A DNA stretch of 64,000 nucleotides from an uncultured Oscillibacter sp. (GTDB lineage: Bacteria > Bacillota > Clostridia > Oscillospirales > Oscillospiraceae), in NCBI GenBank assembly GCA_910587705.1, contig CAJUMX010000005.1, positions 62,001 through 126,000 of the forward strand. Reading direction: 5' to 3'. Both the position numbers and the translations under genes were made by a program. The stretch's first letter is position 1. Every line of letters starts with the position of its first letter. Positions 49,153 through 57,773 of this stretch are shown here, one piece after another. The notes beneath the pieces are model-generated. The model made no database searches. It worked only from the letters and a program-made list of their open reading frames with translations, and was not told the origin of the DNA.

Positions 49153-51948
49153 TCAAGCGGCGGGCAGCTTCACCGCGCCCTTGCTGAGGCTGGTGGTGAT
49201 GTCATATTGGTCGATGACATCAAACTTGGACCAATCCTCCGCCACGCCCCGTTGATAAGCTGTAACATGGATACCGCTTTCATCCACCGTGACCATACTG
49301 AAAATCTGCTGAGACTCATCCGCGCCGTCCTTGTGGACCACGGCAAACTTGCCGCCAGCGGTGTTTTCCTCAAACGCGTCCAGCTTCTCGCCCAGGGAGG
49401 AGCAGGTCATGAAGGTCGTTCCCTTGCCGATGTCCACTACCTTGTCGTTCCTGGCGGTAGTCCGGATATACTCGTGGTCGTGCCCGTTTAGGTACAGGTC
49501 CACCTGGAGCTCGTCGCACAGGTCTGGAATATAGGGATAGTCGGCAGGGTCGCTGAAGTTGATGATATAGGTGCCCACATGAGCCGCCATGATCCGCCAG
49601 GTGCAGTCTGCCTTCTCATAGACCTTTTTGGCCCAGGCAGTTTGCTCGGCAAAGAACTTGGCCCGGTCGGCCTCAATGTTCGCCCCCTGCTTGCCGGAAT
49701 AGGGGTCGGCGTTGATGAATACAAAGCAGGCGTCTCCCACGACACACCAGCCGGTGCCCTCCAGAGGGCCGTACTCCGCCTCGTTAGGCAGGCTGGTCCG
49801 GGCGCCGTACTGCTTATAGAGCAGGTCGCCGGCGTTTTCGTGGTTGCCGGGGAGGAGAATGTTCAGCCGGTCCGCCATGTGGCCGCCCAGCTTGTCAAAA
49901 TAGTCCGCCCATTGAGAGCTCTTATAGCCTGCATCCACCATATCGCCGGTGTTCAGCAGGAAGCGCGGCTGCTCCGGCAGCTTGTCCACGAATTTCTCCA
50001 TGGTGTCCAGGAAGGGGTTGTAGCCCTCGGGCGTCTCGGCTTGCAGGTCGCCGTACTGCATGAAGGTAAAGGCCCCAGACTCCGGCAGGGTGGTGAAGCT
50101 GTGGACTTCGCCGCGATAGTCCTTGCCATGGTAAGTGCCGCCTACCATGTACTCATAGACGGTTTCCGCGCTCAAGCCGGTGAGAACGGCGGAGTGGCTC
50201 CGGGTCTCCTCCCAGCCGCGGGTCAGATAGTGGAGGACGTTTTCCCCCTTGGCGGTGTTCCAACCGCTCTCTCCCTTGGCCCGGTACCAAACCTTGGAGT
50301 CCGTCACGGCGGGGTCAGTGAGCCAGTTCAGATTGACTTGGGCAAAAGTCTCGCCCACCTGGCAGAGAACTTCCCGGGGAGCGGCGTCGACCACGCCGTC
50401 GTCCAGCTCCAGGGGCAGTGGGGCGCCGGAATCTGTGGGAACCGTGATGGTCTCGCCGTCTATCACGGCGGCAGCATAGTAGTAATACTGTCCGGCGTCC
50501 TTCAGGGGTAGAACGGCCTTGCCGCTCTCCGGCACGTCCACGGAAGTGGTGAGCGTTTCCGGGGTCTTGCCGTAGAATACTTTAACGCTGTCGGCCTTCT
50601 TCCCCTCGGGAAGAACCAGACGAACGCTGACGGTGGGCTGGGTTCCCTTGGCAACCCAGTTCACCAGCAAGTCGTCCAGAAGCAGGACGGGCTGCTCTAC
50701 GATCAGGTCTTTGGCAATTTTCAATTCGGGAGCGTTCTCGGCTTTGACAAAGCCGGACAGCATGGGGTATCCCGCATCAGGCGCGCCTACCCAGCTCCAG
50801 GTCTTGGCAAAGTCCCACTTGAGTTCCTTCTCATACTGGTCCCGGCTTTGCAGAACCTTCGCGGAGGCGGTCTGGAAGATTTCCCGGTTGGGATGGGCCA
50901 AGGGCTGATTGCCGGAGAGAACCGCACCCTCCCAGACATAGTTGTGGGTGATGTTGGCTCCGCTCTCGCTGTCCAGGGTGCCCACAAAGCGGTCTATGTT
51001 CTGGGCTCCCTCTTCGCCGGAAACTTTCCTGACCACGGAGACGGTGTTTTTCAGGAAGTTCGCCGCGGCAAACGCGCCGCTGACGCCGCCGCCGGAAACC
51101 GCTCCGCCGCCGTTGGAGATGGTCACAGAGCCACCCACAAAGCAGTTTTCCACGGAGCCGCCGGTCTCTATGCTGCCGGTGAGCCCGCCCACCAGCTCCT
51201 TGGCCTTGACCTTCATGTAAGAAAGGCAGTTGCGGACAGGCCCTTCACACTTGCCTACCAGACCTCCGGTGGTTTCCTTGGCCTTGATAGAGCCGGTGGC
51301 GAAACAGTTTTCGATGGTACCATAGCTGACGCCCGCGAAAGCTCCGCAGGTCTTTTTGCCCTCAATGCTCACATCCACCAAGCCCAGGTTCCGGATGACA
51401 GGACTGGTGAAGGTCTCGTCACCCAGGTATCCCACCAGGGCGGCGTATTTTTCGTCCACCCGGCGAATACGGAGATTGGAGATGGTGTGGAACTGTCCGT
51501 CGATCTGGCCTTTGAACCAGCCGTCGGTTTTGTCCGCATTTTCGTCCTTGTTGCCGGAGAGGGGAGGCATCCAGCCCTCGCTCTCCTCGCCGGAGGAGGC
51601 GGTGATGGCCTTTCCGATGGATTCCATCAGCGGGCCCATGTCAATGTCCTCCATCAGAACGTAGCGCCCGTCCCGGGGAGCATCGGGCTGGCCGTCCTTA
51701 TTGGTGTCGGCAGACTTCCATCCACCGGAGAGGAACAAAAGCTGCTCCGGCGCGCTGATCTCATAGGTCTTGGCCGTCTTGTTGTAGACCGGGGGCTTGG
51801 CCCCCAGGGATACCAGGGTCTCCGTGTCCCAGACCTCTTCGGTCCACCAGCCCTCCGCCTCCTTGGCGAAGGCGCCCGCCGCCAGCAGGGGCAGCAGCAT
51901 GGTCAGTACAAGCAGCATTGACAGTAGCTTTGCTGGGAACTTTCTCAT
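49153..51948 (-). CDS. Secreted metallophosphoesterase with GLUG-type repeats
   Basis: A 931-aa exported protein. The signal peptide ends at AAGAFA (about residue 28). Residues about 50-400 hold adhesin-like beta repeats (FKGQIDGQFHTISNLRI, VGYLGD, AGVSYGTIENCFATG, GLVGKCEGPVRNCLSYM), the GLUG pattern. Next come a fibronectin-like purple-acid-phosphatase N-domain (about 520-630) and a calcineurin-like phosphoesterase (GDLQ, LNTGDMVDAG, LPGNHEN, NGHDHEY), which chelates two metals. It probably acts on the cell surface on phosphate esters. No sortase motif or membrane anchor is seen at the C-terminus. Confidence 0.88.
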   Translation of the reverse strand: MRKFPAKLLSMLLVLTMLLPLLAAGAFAKEAEGWWTEEVWDTETLVSLGAKPPVYNKTAKTYEISAPEQLLFLSGGWKSADTNKDGQPDAPRDGRYVLMEDIDMGPLMESIGKAITASSGEESEGWMPPLSGNKDENADKTDGWFKGQIDGQFHTISNLRIRRVDEKYAALVGYLGDETFTSPVIRNLGLVDVSIEGKKTCGAFAGVSYGTIENCFATGSIKAKETTGGLVGKCEGPVRNCLSYMKVKAKELVGGLTGSIETGGSVENCFVGGSVTISNGGGAVSGGGVSGAFAAANFLKNTVSVVRKVSGEEGAQNIDRFVGTLDSESGANITHNYVWEGAVLSGNQPLAHPNREIFQTASAKVLQSRDQYEKELKWDFAKTWSWVGAPDAGYPMLSGFVKAENAPELKIAKDLIVEQPVLLLDDLLVNWVAKGTQPTVSVRLVLPEGKKADSVKVFYGKTPETLTTSVDVPESGKAVLPLKDAGQYYYYAAAVIDGETITVPTDSGAPLPLELDDGVVDAAPREVLCQVGETFAQVNLNWLTDPAVTDSKVWYRAKGESGWNTAKGENVLHYLTRGWEETRSHSAVLTGLSAETVYEYMVGGTYHGKDYRGEVHSFTTLPESGAFTFMQYGDLQAETPEGYNPFLDTMEKFVDKLPEQPRFLLNTGDMVDAGYKSSQWADYFDKLGGHMADRLNILLPGNHENAGDLLYKQYGARTSLPNEAEYGPLEGTGWCVVGDACFVFINADPYSGKQGANIEADRAKFFAEQTAWAKKVYEKADCTWRIMAAHVGTYIINFSDPADYPYIPDLCDELQVDLYLNGHDHEYIRTTARNDKVVDIGKGTTFMTCSSLGEKLDAFEENTAGGKFAVVHKDGADESQQIFSMVTVDESGIHVTAYQRGVAEDWSKFDVIDQYDITTSLSKGAVKLPAA

Positions 51949-52010
51949 GTCGGAGTCCTCCTTTGATTCCCACTGCTCCGCCCCGGCGGAGCGGCGGGTG
52001 TATTAACATC

Positions 52011-52039
52011 AGTATGCTACAACTTCCAGAGACTGTCAA
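52011..52039 (-). promoter_or_regulatory. Promoter of the metallophosphoesterase gene
   Basis: On the minus strand TTGACA (52039-52034), 17-bp spacer, CATACT (52016-52011), 63 bp before the start codon. Confidence 0.8.
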
Positions 52040-52199
52040 CTGTTTTTCATCAATTTGTACATAAAATATGTTTACTCAAGCGTTTGCTTTCGTAAAACTA
52101 CGCAAATTATAGCATTTTTTTGCGTAGAGTTCCTTTATGCGGCGAAGGCCGGGAAACCAAGACGCGTCGGTGCGCTGAACCTGGATCAACCCTCTGAAT

Positions 52200-52337
52200 A
52201 AGAAAGGCCGTACAAGGCAGACTGGGGCATACGGCTGCCGCTTTACGCAGGATGCTTATGGTCATGTCTCCAAACAGATGATGGATGAGCGCTCCGACAG
52301 AATGCAAGCATATATTAACGGCATTCAGGGCGTATAA
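52200..52337 (+). pseudogene. C-terminal remnant of a tyrosine recombinase (integrase)
   Basis: The plus-strand frame ends with FTQDAYGHVSKQMMDE followed by SDRMQAYINGIQGV and a stop at 52335. TYGHVS..M....MQ.YI is the typical tail of phage/ICE tyrosine recombinases, containing the catalytic Tyr. The rest of the gene is absent; upstream text is short and out of family. It lies 64 bp from the 3' end of the tmRNA gene, a classic integration site, so it is probably a scar of a lost element. Confidence 0.75.
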
Positions 52338-52360
52338 AAGGAAAACTTCTTTGGGGCATG

Positions 52361-52393
52361 AAAAAAGCCTTGAAACCATTGTGGTTTCAAGGC
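52361..52393 (-). terminator. Terminator of the tmRNA gene
   Basis: On the minus strand a perfect 12-bp stem GCCTTGAAACCA/TGGTTTCAAGGC with a 3-nt loop, then TTTTTT, 7 nt beyond the CCA end. Confidence 0.92.
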
Positions 52394-52400
52394 TCTCTTG

Positions 52401-52765
52401 TGGTGGAGGTGGCGGGAGTTGAACCCGCGTCCGAAAGCACTTTAACGGGACGTTCTCCGGGCGCAGACGATTATTGTGGAGGTCTTGCTCCTCCCGTTCC
52501 CCTTCCAGACGGCAAACCGTCACGCCGTCAGGTCAGGTGAGCTTCATCATGTGTGGCACGGGCAAAGCTTACCGTACGCACATTTACCGCTAAACGACGC
52601 CCTTCCCGGTTCGCGGTCCTCCCGGGTCGGACGGCTGCCTTTAATTAGGCAGCAATAGCAACAGTGTTGTTGTTATTTAATTTATAATTTGCCCGTTTTA
52701 TGGCGGTCAGGCGCCGCCGCCCGCTGGTCCCGCCTCCATACCCCCGTCGAAACCCTTACACCCCC
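52401..52765 (-). ncRNA. ssrA: tmRNA (ssrA)
   Basis: A 365-nt transfer-messenger RNA for rescuing stalled ribosomes together with SmpB. The 5' end is GGGGGTGTAAGGGTTTCGAC and the 3' end has the T-arm GGGTTCAACTCCC followed by CCACCTCCACCA, with the 7-bp acceptor stem closing (one G-U). The tag reading frame encodes ANYKLNNNNTVAIAA and then TAA-TTAA. smpB lies 2 kb away on the same strand. CCA is encoded. Confidence 0.97.
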
Positions 52766-53068
52766 GGAAGTGTCGCAAAGTCCGCTATGCTCCGTTCCCG
52801 CCAAGCGCCTTTGGCGATTGGCGAGAGCTGCGCCCGCTCTCTTGCTCCACTTCTTCAAGGGGGAGCAGGCTCCCCCTTGAGTAACCCCCACCCCCTGCGG
52901 GGGGACGAGGGACGGGAGATTGGGCGCGGTGGGCCTTTGCGTGGGGTTGGTCCTTGGGAATTGGTCGGTGGACTCATTGCATTAGTATAGCATAGGTTTG
53001 CGGTGGTGTGTGTTACGATTTTGTGACATTTGGAGCGGGGCCCTTGCGGGCCCGCTTTTACAGTATGC
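52766..53068. other. Intergenic region between the SDR gene and ssrA
   Basis: About 300 bases. It should hold the ssrA promoter, but no good -35/-10 pair was found near 52780-52830. Hairpins AAGGGGGA/TCCCCCTT (about 52857-52879) and AGCGGG.CCC/GGGCCCGCT (53034-53056) are present, the latter near the end of the SDR gene. No ORF is supported. Confidence 0.45.
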
Positions 53069-53827
53069 TCAGGTTTTTACAAACTTAACCAAAAGCTGCG
53101 AGGGCGTCACTTTCGCCAGGAGGCGGTAAAACTTATAGAACAGCTTGGGGGTATAGATCGTGCGGCCCGCCTTCGCGGCCCGGAGGGCCCCGCCCGCTAC
53201 CTTTACCTGGTCGCAGTAGGGCAGGAACTCGAAGGTGCTGGAATGGCCCGTGATCCCCGCCAGGGGCAAAAACTCCGTGGCCATCGGGCCGGGGCATACC
53301 GCTGTGACGCTGATTTTGTGGCGGCGCAGCTCCTCGTTCAGGCCCACGGTGAAGTGGGAGACGTAGGCTTTCGTAGAGGAATAGACCGTCATTCGGGGGT
53401 TCGGGCAGAAGGAGGCGATGGAGGAGACGTTTAAAATACGACTTCCTTCCGTCATATAGGGCAGCACAATGTTGGTCACTGCAGTCAGGGCCCGGACATT
53501 CAGGTCCACCATACGGGTCTGGGAGGCGGTATCCATTTCGCCTACACGGCCCAAATACCCGCAGCCCGCGCAATTCACCAGCAGGGAAACCTCCGGTTTT
53601 TCCTCCGCCAGGCGGTCTTTTAGGGACACAAAGCTCATGGGGTCACACAGGTCCAGGGCAATGCAGGCCGTATGCCGCCCCGGCAGGCTGATGGCCAGGC
53701 TCTCCAGCCGGTCCTCCCGGCGGGCGATGAGCCAATAACACTCGATATCTGGGAACACATCCTCGATCTGGCGGGCCAGCTCCCAGCCCAGGCCGGAGGA
53801 CGCGCCGGTAATGATGGCGGTTTTCAT
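53069..53827 (-). CDS. Short-chain dehydrogenase/reductase
   Basis: A 252-aa SDR oxidoreductase. The Rossmann motif TGASSGLGWELA is at residues 7-18, NCAG at about 85, and the catalytic Ser, Tyr and Lys in VSSIASFCPNPRMTVYSSTKAY (YxxxK). An N-terminal glycine motif of this kind prefers NADP(H), but the substrate is unknown. Start at MKTAIITGASS (53827), with GGAGG in the preceding codons. It follows the cyclophilin gene on the same strand by 29 nt. Confidence 0.92.
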   Translation of the reverse strand: MKTAIITGASSGLGWELARQIEDVFPDIECYWLIARREDRLESLAISLPGRHTACIALDLCDPMSFVSLKDRLAEEKPEVSLLVNCAGCGYLGRVGEMDTASQTRMVDLNVRALTAVTNIVLPYMTEGSRILNVSSIASFCPNPRMTVYSSTKAYVSHFTVGLNEELRRHKISVTAVCPGPMATEFLPLAGITGHSSTFEFLPYCDQVKVAGGALRAAKAGRTIYTPKLFYKFYRLLAKVTPSQLLVKFVKT

Positions 53828-53856
53828 GGCTTCCTCCTTCATGTGTCCGTTTTTGT

Positions 53857-54381
53857 TCAGCGGGTTTCGGGCTCCGGGTACTCCACACCCTTGGTATCCA
53901 CCCGGATGGACTGGATGACCACGGGCTTTTTGGGCTTGTCATCCATCATGCTCCGGGGAACCCGGGAAATGGCAATGGCGTCGTCCACACCCTCGAGGAC
54001 CTGGCCAAAGGCGGCATACTCACCATCCAGGTGCCCCGCCGGGGCCACCATGACAAAGAACTGGCTTCCGGCGGAATCCGGGGCCATGGTCCGGGCCATG
54101 GAGAGAACGCCGGTGGCGTGCTTCAAGTCGTTCTGGGCGAAGCCGTTGGAGGCGAACTCCCCTTTGATTTCATAGCCGGGCCCGCCTATGCCGGTTCCGT
54201 CCGGGCATCCGCCCTGAATCATGAAGCCGGGGATGACCCGATGGAAGGTTAAGCCATCGTAAAAGCCCTTATTTGCCAGGGCGATAAAGTTGTTGACCGT
54301 GTTGGGGGCCTTTTCGGGATAGAGCTCGGCGGTCATTTTTTTGCCGTCCTCCATCAAAATTGTGGCAATGGGATTGCTCAT
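53857..54381 (-). CDS. Peptidyl-prolyl cis-trans isomerase (cyclophilin)
   Basis: A 174-aa cytoplasmic cyclophilin. Signatures are FHRVIPGFMIQGGCPDGTG (catalytic Arg, about residues 50-68), GVLSMARTMAPDSAGSQFFV and AAFGQVLEGVD. It lacks a signal peptide. It catalyses proline isomerisation during protein folding. RBS AAAGGAA. It precedes the SDR gene in the same direction and is probably co-transcribed with it. Confidence 0.95.
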   Translation of the reverse strand: MSNPIATILMEDGKKMTAELYPEKAPNTVNNFIALANKGFYDGLTFHRVIPGFMIQGGCPDGTGIGGPGYEIKGEFASNGFAQNDLKHATGVLSMARTMAPDSAGSQFFVMVAPAGHLDGEYAAFGQVLEGVDDAIAISRVPRSMMDDKPKKPVVIQSIRVDTKGVEYPEPETR

Positions 54382-54398
54382 GTCGTTTCGTTCCTTTC

Positions 54399-54596
54399 CT
54401 ATTTACAAAGTCGGATTTCGTGATCCGTTAAGAAGTTCAGAAACTGGGAGCCGAAGTCGTCCCGGGTACTGAACTTCGCCAAGATTTTCTCTCGCTTGTC
54501 ATAGAGGATATAGCACTCGTCGGAGCGGTCATAGCGAAGGCCGCCACCACAGCCGGTTTCACCGTCAAGGGCAGGGCCAAAAAGGCACACCCCCAA
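54399..54596 (-). CDS. Possible short protein between ppi and smpB, low support
   Basis: A 65-codon frame with a TTG start. Its C-terminal half reads RYDRSDECYILYDKREKILA, then TRDDFGSQFLNFLTDHEIRL, which looks like a genuine protein. The N-terminal half overlaps the neighbouring small frame at 54565, and no ribosome site is clear. The true start, or a frameshift joining it to the upstream frame, is unresolved. Confidence 0.35.
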   Translation of the reverse strand: MGVCLFGPALDGETGCGGGLRYDRSDECYILYDKREKILAKFSTRDDFGSQFLNFLTDHEIRLCK

Positions 54597-54819
54597 GTGG
54601 CGGCATAGGAACCCCCCTCTCCCGCAGGCCCCGGAAGAACCTATAGCCCAGGTACGCGGCGGGGCAGAGAAAACGCGGGCCCAAAACCATCAAGGAGGTC
54701 TCCAGCCGGAGGGCCCGCAGTGCGAAACCCAGGGCAACCCAAAGCCGCAGCGCCAGATACGTACCCAAAGCTGCCCCGGCGGCACCCCGGGCTGCCGCGA
54801 AAAGTCTCCGCGCGGTCAC
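54565..54819 (-). CDS. Possible small basic membrane protein after smpB
   Basis: An 84-aa frame beginning with GTG 4 nt after the smpB stop (start MTARRLFAAARGAAGAALG). It is Arg- and Ala-rich with moderately hydrophobic stretches. Position right behind smpB suggests translational coupling, but composition alone could produce such a frame in GC-rich DNA. Confidence 0.35.
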   Translation of the reverse strand: MTARRLFAAARGAAGAALGTYLALRLWVALGFALRALRLETSLMVLGPRFLCPAAYLGYRFFRGLRERGVPMPPLGGVPFWPCP

Positions 54820-54823
54820 GGCC

Positions 54824-55282
54824 TCACCGCGCCTTCATGGCCCGGTCCATCTCCCGCTTTGCGTCCCGCTGGGCGGCGGCGTCTCGCTTGTCGTAGTTTT
54901 TCTTGCCCTTGCACAGGCCCACCTCCACCTTGACCCGGGAGTCCTTGAAATACACGGACAGGGGGACCAGGGTGTAGCCGTCCTGCTTCACCAGGGCGTG
55001 GAGCTTGCGAATCTCCCGCTTGTGCATCAGCAGGCGGCGGGGCCGAACGGGGTCTTTGTTGAAGATGTTCCCCTTTTCATAGGGGGAGATGTGCATACCG
55101 TGGACGAAGAGCTCCCCCTCCTTCACAGAGCAATAGGAATCCTTCAAATTCAGCGTCCCGGCCCGGACGGACTTCACCTCCGTCCCCGCCAGCTCGATGC
55201 CCGCCTCATATTTTTCCTCCACGTAGTAGTCATGGTGGGCTTTCCGGTTCTGGGCGGCAATTTTCACACCCTTCTTTTCCAT
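54824..55282 (-). CDS. smpB: SsrA-binding protein SmpB
   Basis: A 152-aa RNA-binding protein that delivers tmRNA to stalled ribosomes. Family text is clear: AQNRKAHHDYYVEEKYEAGI, LAGTEVKSVRAGTLNLKDSYC, LFVHGMHISPYEKGN and the basic C-terminal KGKKNYDKRDAAAQRDAKR tail. Start at MEKKGVKIAAQNRK (55282), behind AGGAGG; the longer frame includes the ribosome site. Its RNA partner ssrA is about 2.1 kb downstream on the same strand. Confidence 0.97.
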   Translation of the reverse strand: MEKKGVKIAAQNRKAHHDYYVEEKYEAGIELAGTEVKSVRAGTLNLKDSYCSVKEGELFVHGMHISPYEKGNIFNKDPVRPRRLLMHKREIRKLHALVKQDGYTLVPLSVYFKDSRVKVEVGLCKGKKNYDKRDAAAQRDAKREMDRAMKAR

Positions 55283-55799
55283 TGCGCCACCTCCTTTGGG
55301 GAAAATCCTTCCCAATTTTGTCCAGGTTCAGTATACCATAGTTTCCGCTTGCAGGCAAGGGGGAGAATCCGGAGGAGACCTGTCTGATCGCGTATATGGA
55401 AGGAATACAACGTAGGAGCAACCTCCCCAAGAGCCTCTTGGTTGACATAAGATTTAAGACTTTTGTAACAATTGACGCTGGTTTCCTTAACAACTCTCCT
55501 GTATCTTAATACTTGCAAGAGACAAAACTTCTTTTCATCCAATCTTCCAAACAATAAGGTTCAGGGCCAGCCTCTCGGCTGGCCCTGTTCCGTTTTTCCG
55601 CCGGACAAATTACCCGGACGCTCTCATCCTCTCAATTGCCTGGGCCCCAGGGCTTCACAGGCGAGCCCAGGATTTCTGGGCAGATTTCATAAACTGTTCA
55701 CCATTTATCCAAGCACTTCCTGTATATTATAAATATGCAAAAGCACCACCACGACCCAGGCGGCCCAGCCCGCCTGCCCAGCAGAAATGAGGCATCATT
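55283..55799. other. Intergenic region between smpB and the CBS gene
   Basis: About 515 bases with divergent promoters expected. AGGGCCAGCC/GGCTGGCCCT (55565-55588) is a perfect 10-bp hairpin. TTGACA at 55442 lacks a good -10. AT-rich TATATTATAAATA (about 55724-55736) is a likely -10 zone for the CBS gene. No ORF is supported. Confidence 0.45.
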
Positions 55800-56234
55800 G
55801 TGAACATTGCTTACCTTTTGACGCCGAAGCACCGCGTCGCCTATCTGTACGACGACAACACCATGCGCCAGGGTCTGGAAAAGCTCCGGCACCATGGCCG
55901 CAGCGCCGTCCCCGTCATCAACCGCAAAGGCCAATATGTGGGCACCGTCAGCGAGGGAGATTTCCTCTGGCGGCTGCTGCCCGACGAGGGAACCCCCTGT
56001 CCCTGCTCCATGAAGGAGCTGGAGCGGCTCCACGTCCGGGATATTCTCCGGGAAAATCCCTCCGTCCGCATCACCGCCTCCGTAGACGAGCTGCTGGGCA
56101 CCATTGTCCGGCACAACTTCGTCCCTGTGGTGGACGATCTGAACAGCTTCATTGGCATCGTCACCCGTCAGGACATCATCCGCTGTCTGGCGGAGGAAAA
56201 GCAGTCCGCGCCAGTCCTTCGAAAGATCGTATAA
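55800..56234 (+). CDS. CBS-domain pair protein
   Basis: A 144-aa protein consisting of two CBS motifs (about residues 10-65: GRSAVPVINRKGQYVGTVSE; and 78-140: NFVPVVDDLNSFIGIVTRQDI). CBS pairs bind adenine nucleotides and sense energy or ligand state. A GTG start at 55800 behind GAGG is the best choice. It stands alone between AT-rich promoter DNA and a GC hairpin (56245-56270). The partner is unknown. Confidence 0.85.
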   Translation: MNIAYLLTPKHRVAYLYDDNTMRQGLEKLRHHGRSAVPVINRKGQYVGTVSEGDFLWRLLPDEGTPCPCSMKELERLHVRDILRENPSVRITASVDELLGTIVRHNFVPVVDDLNSFIGIVTRQDIIRCLAEEKQSAPVLRKIV

Positions 56235-56244
56235 GCACGCAAAC

Positions 56245-56270
56245 AGGGCCGTTCCTTCGGGAGCGGCCCT
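56245..56270 (+). terminator. Hairpin after the CBS gene
   Basis: An 11-bp stem AGGGCCGTTCC/GGAGCGGCCCT (one wobble) with a 4-nt loop; no T-run follows, so termination is uncertain. Confidence 0.5.
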
Positions 56271-56373
56271 TGCGGACGTTCCAAAACAGCGGATGGCTCA
56301 TCTCCTTGCCAAACCCACGTTTTTATGGGAATCACCGCCGCTATTATAAAGAATAGAGAGAAAGAGGCGCCGT

Positions 56374-57426
56374 ATGGAAAAGCCAAGTGTTCAGAAAAGC
56401 CAGGAATGGTACGACCAAAACCGGGACCAGTACGAGGGACTGGTCACCACCTTGGAAAAACTTATAGAGACGCTCCTAAAGGAGAACCGCATCCCCTATC
56501 ACAGCGTCAACGGGCGGGTGAAGGCCCGGGACAGCTTTCTCCAAAAATTTGACCGGAAGCCCTACTCCAGTCCCGACGAAATTATGGACGTCGCGGGACT
56601 GCGCATCATTACCCATACCACCACCGAGGTCGCGCAGGTGTGCAGCTTAATTGAGCGGGAGTTTTCCGTTGACCAGGAGAACTCCGGAAACAAGGCGGCG
56701 GATATGGACGTGGACAAAGTGGGGTACCTGTCTGTGCACTACATTGTGACGCTGACCTCTCCCCGGGCGGATTTATGCGAATACCGCAGATTCCAGGGCC
56801 TCCGCTGTGAAATTCAGGTGCGATCCCTGCTCCAGCACGCCTGGGCGGAAATTGAGCATGACCGTGGCTACAAATTCGCGGGGGTGCTGCCAAAGGAAAT
56901 TCGGCGAAAATTCTACCTGGTGGCCGGGACCCTGGAATTGATGGACCAGGAATTCTGCGCCCTGTCTCGGGAAATCGACCACTACGCCGCCGAGGTAAAG
57001 GCAAAAGCCATCCAGGGTGATCTCCAGGACATTACCATTGACTCCACGTCTCTGCTGGAATTTTTAAACGAGTATTTCAGTGGGTGCAACACCGATGCTC
57101 TGGCGGAATTTTACATGCAGAACAGCAGCGAGATCATTGATGAGCTTTCCAGCTTCGGAATCAAGACACTCCATCAGTTAAAAGCCCTGCTCTCCCAAAA
57201 ACAGCCGCAAGAGTGGCTGCCCGGAGAAATAGAGGACACAAGCTACATCGGTATCCTTCGGGATGCCATGATTTTGAAAAGTCCCAAGAACTATTTTGAA
57301 TTGGCATGGAACAGCCACTGGACCGCGCTTCCCTCCGATATTAAGGGATGGCTTAAGATAGGAGTTGATCTGGAAGAGGTTGGAAAGTATATAGATCTTC
57401 CCTCATTGTCCCAAGAGGACGTATAG
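56374..57426 (+). CDS. RelA/SpoT synthetase-domain protein with C-terminal extension
   Basis: A 350-aa protein. Residues about 20-170 are an alarmone-synthetase domain: SVNGRVKARDSF (R48, K50), DVAGLRIIT, GYLSVHYIV, and EIQVRSLLQHAWAEIEHD with E146, Q148 and R150. There is no HD hydrolase domain. The remaining roughly 170 residues have no recognised domain. It may make (p)ppGpp-like alarmones or, as in toxSAS enzymes, modify another target such as tRNA. Monocistronic with a hairpin after it. The ribosome site is weak (GAGGCG). Confidence 0.88.
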   Translation: MEKPSVQKSQEWYDQNRDQYEGLVTTLEKLIETLLKENRIPYHSVNGRVKARDSFLQKFDRKPYSSPDEIMDVAGLRIITHTTTEVAQVCSLIEREFSVDQENSGNKAADMDVDKVGYLSVHYIVTLTSPRADLCEYRRFQGLRCEIQVRSLLQHAWAEIEHDRGYKFAGVLPKEIRRKFYLVAGTLELMDQEFCALSREIDHYAAEVKAKAIQGDLQDITIDSTSLLEFLNEYFSGCNTDALAEFYMQNSSEIIDELSSFGIKTLHQLKALLSQKQPQEWLPGEIEDTSYIGILRDAMILKSPKNYFELAWNSHWTALPSDIKGWLKIGVDLEEVGKYIDLPSLSQEDV

Positions 57427-57773
57427 ACATAAGCGCCCCATAAGTAAAGCTACACATGGGTCTAAATTAGAGCAACGCCGGAGGCAACTCGTCTCCGGCG
57501 TCTCCTTTGCTCCATCGAGCCCATATATTTGTACAAATCTTCGCTTTGCGAGGGAGAAAGCTTTGTGCAGATTTTCCGTTTTCGCCGTAAGCCACCCTAA
57601 AATTTTCACAAAAGCCCCCTCAAATGCAAGTATATTCATGGTAACTTGCAAAAATTATTTACTATAGTGAAATGTGCCCTTGTAATATCAGCCATTTTGT
57701 GGTATGATAATTTCATACTTGCAAGAGTTGGCTTCAACCCTCGCAAAATCCAATCCCGAAAAGAGGAAGAACG
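57427..57773. other. Intergenic region upstream of the TAXI transporter
   Basis: About 350 bases. The hairpin CGCCGGAG/CTCCGGCG (57476-57500) follows the RelA/SpoT gene, and the promoter at 57680-57708 serves the TAXI operon. Otherwise nothing seen. Confidence 0.5.
57680..57708 (+). promoter_or_regulatory. Promoter of the TAXI transporter operon
   Basis: TTGTAA (57680-57685), 17-bp spacer, TATGAT (57703-57708), 65 bp before the start codon. Confidence 0.75.

Noticed and set aside
48788..49156. 122-codon minus-strand frame between the C gene and the phosphoesterase
   Set aside because: It crosses the candidate C-box and a strong terminator and has no ribosome site.
52766..53068. CRISPR-like or tandem repeats near ssrA
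   Set aside because: Only GC hairpins are present; no regularly spaced direct repeats occur here or elsewhere in the window.
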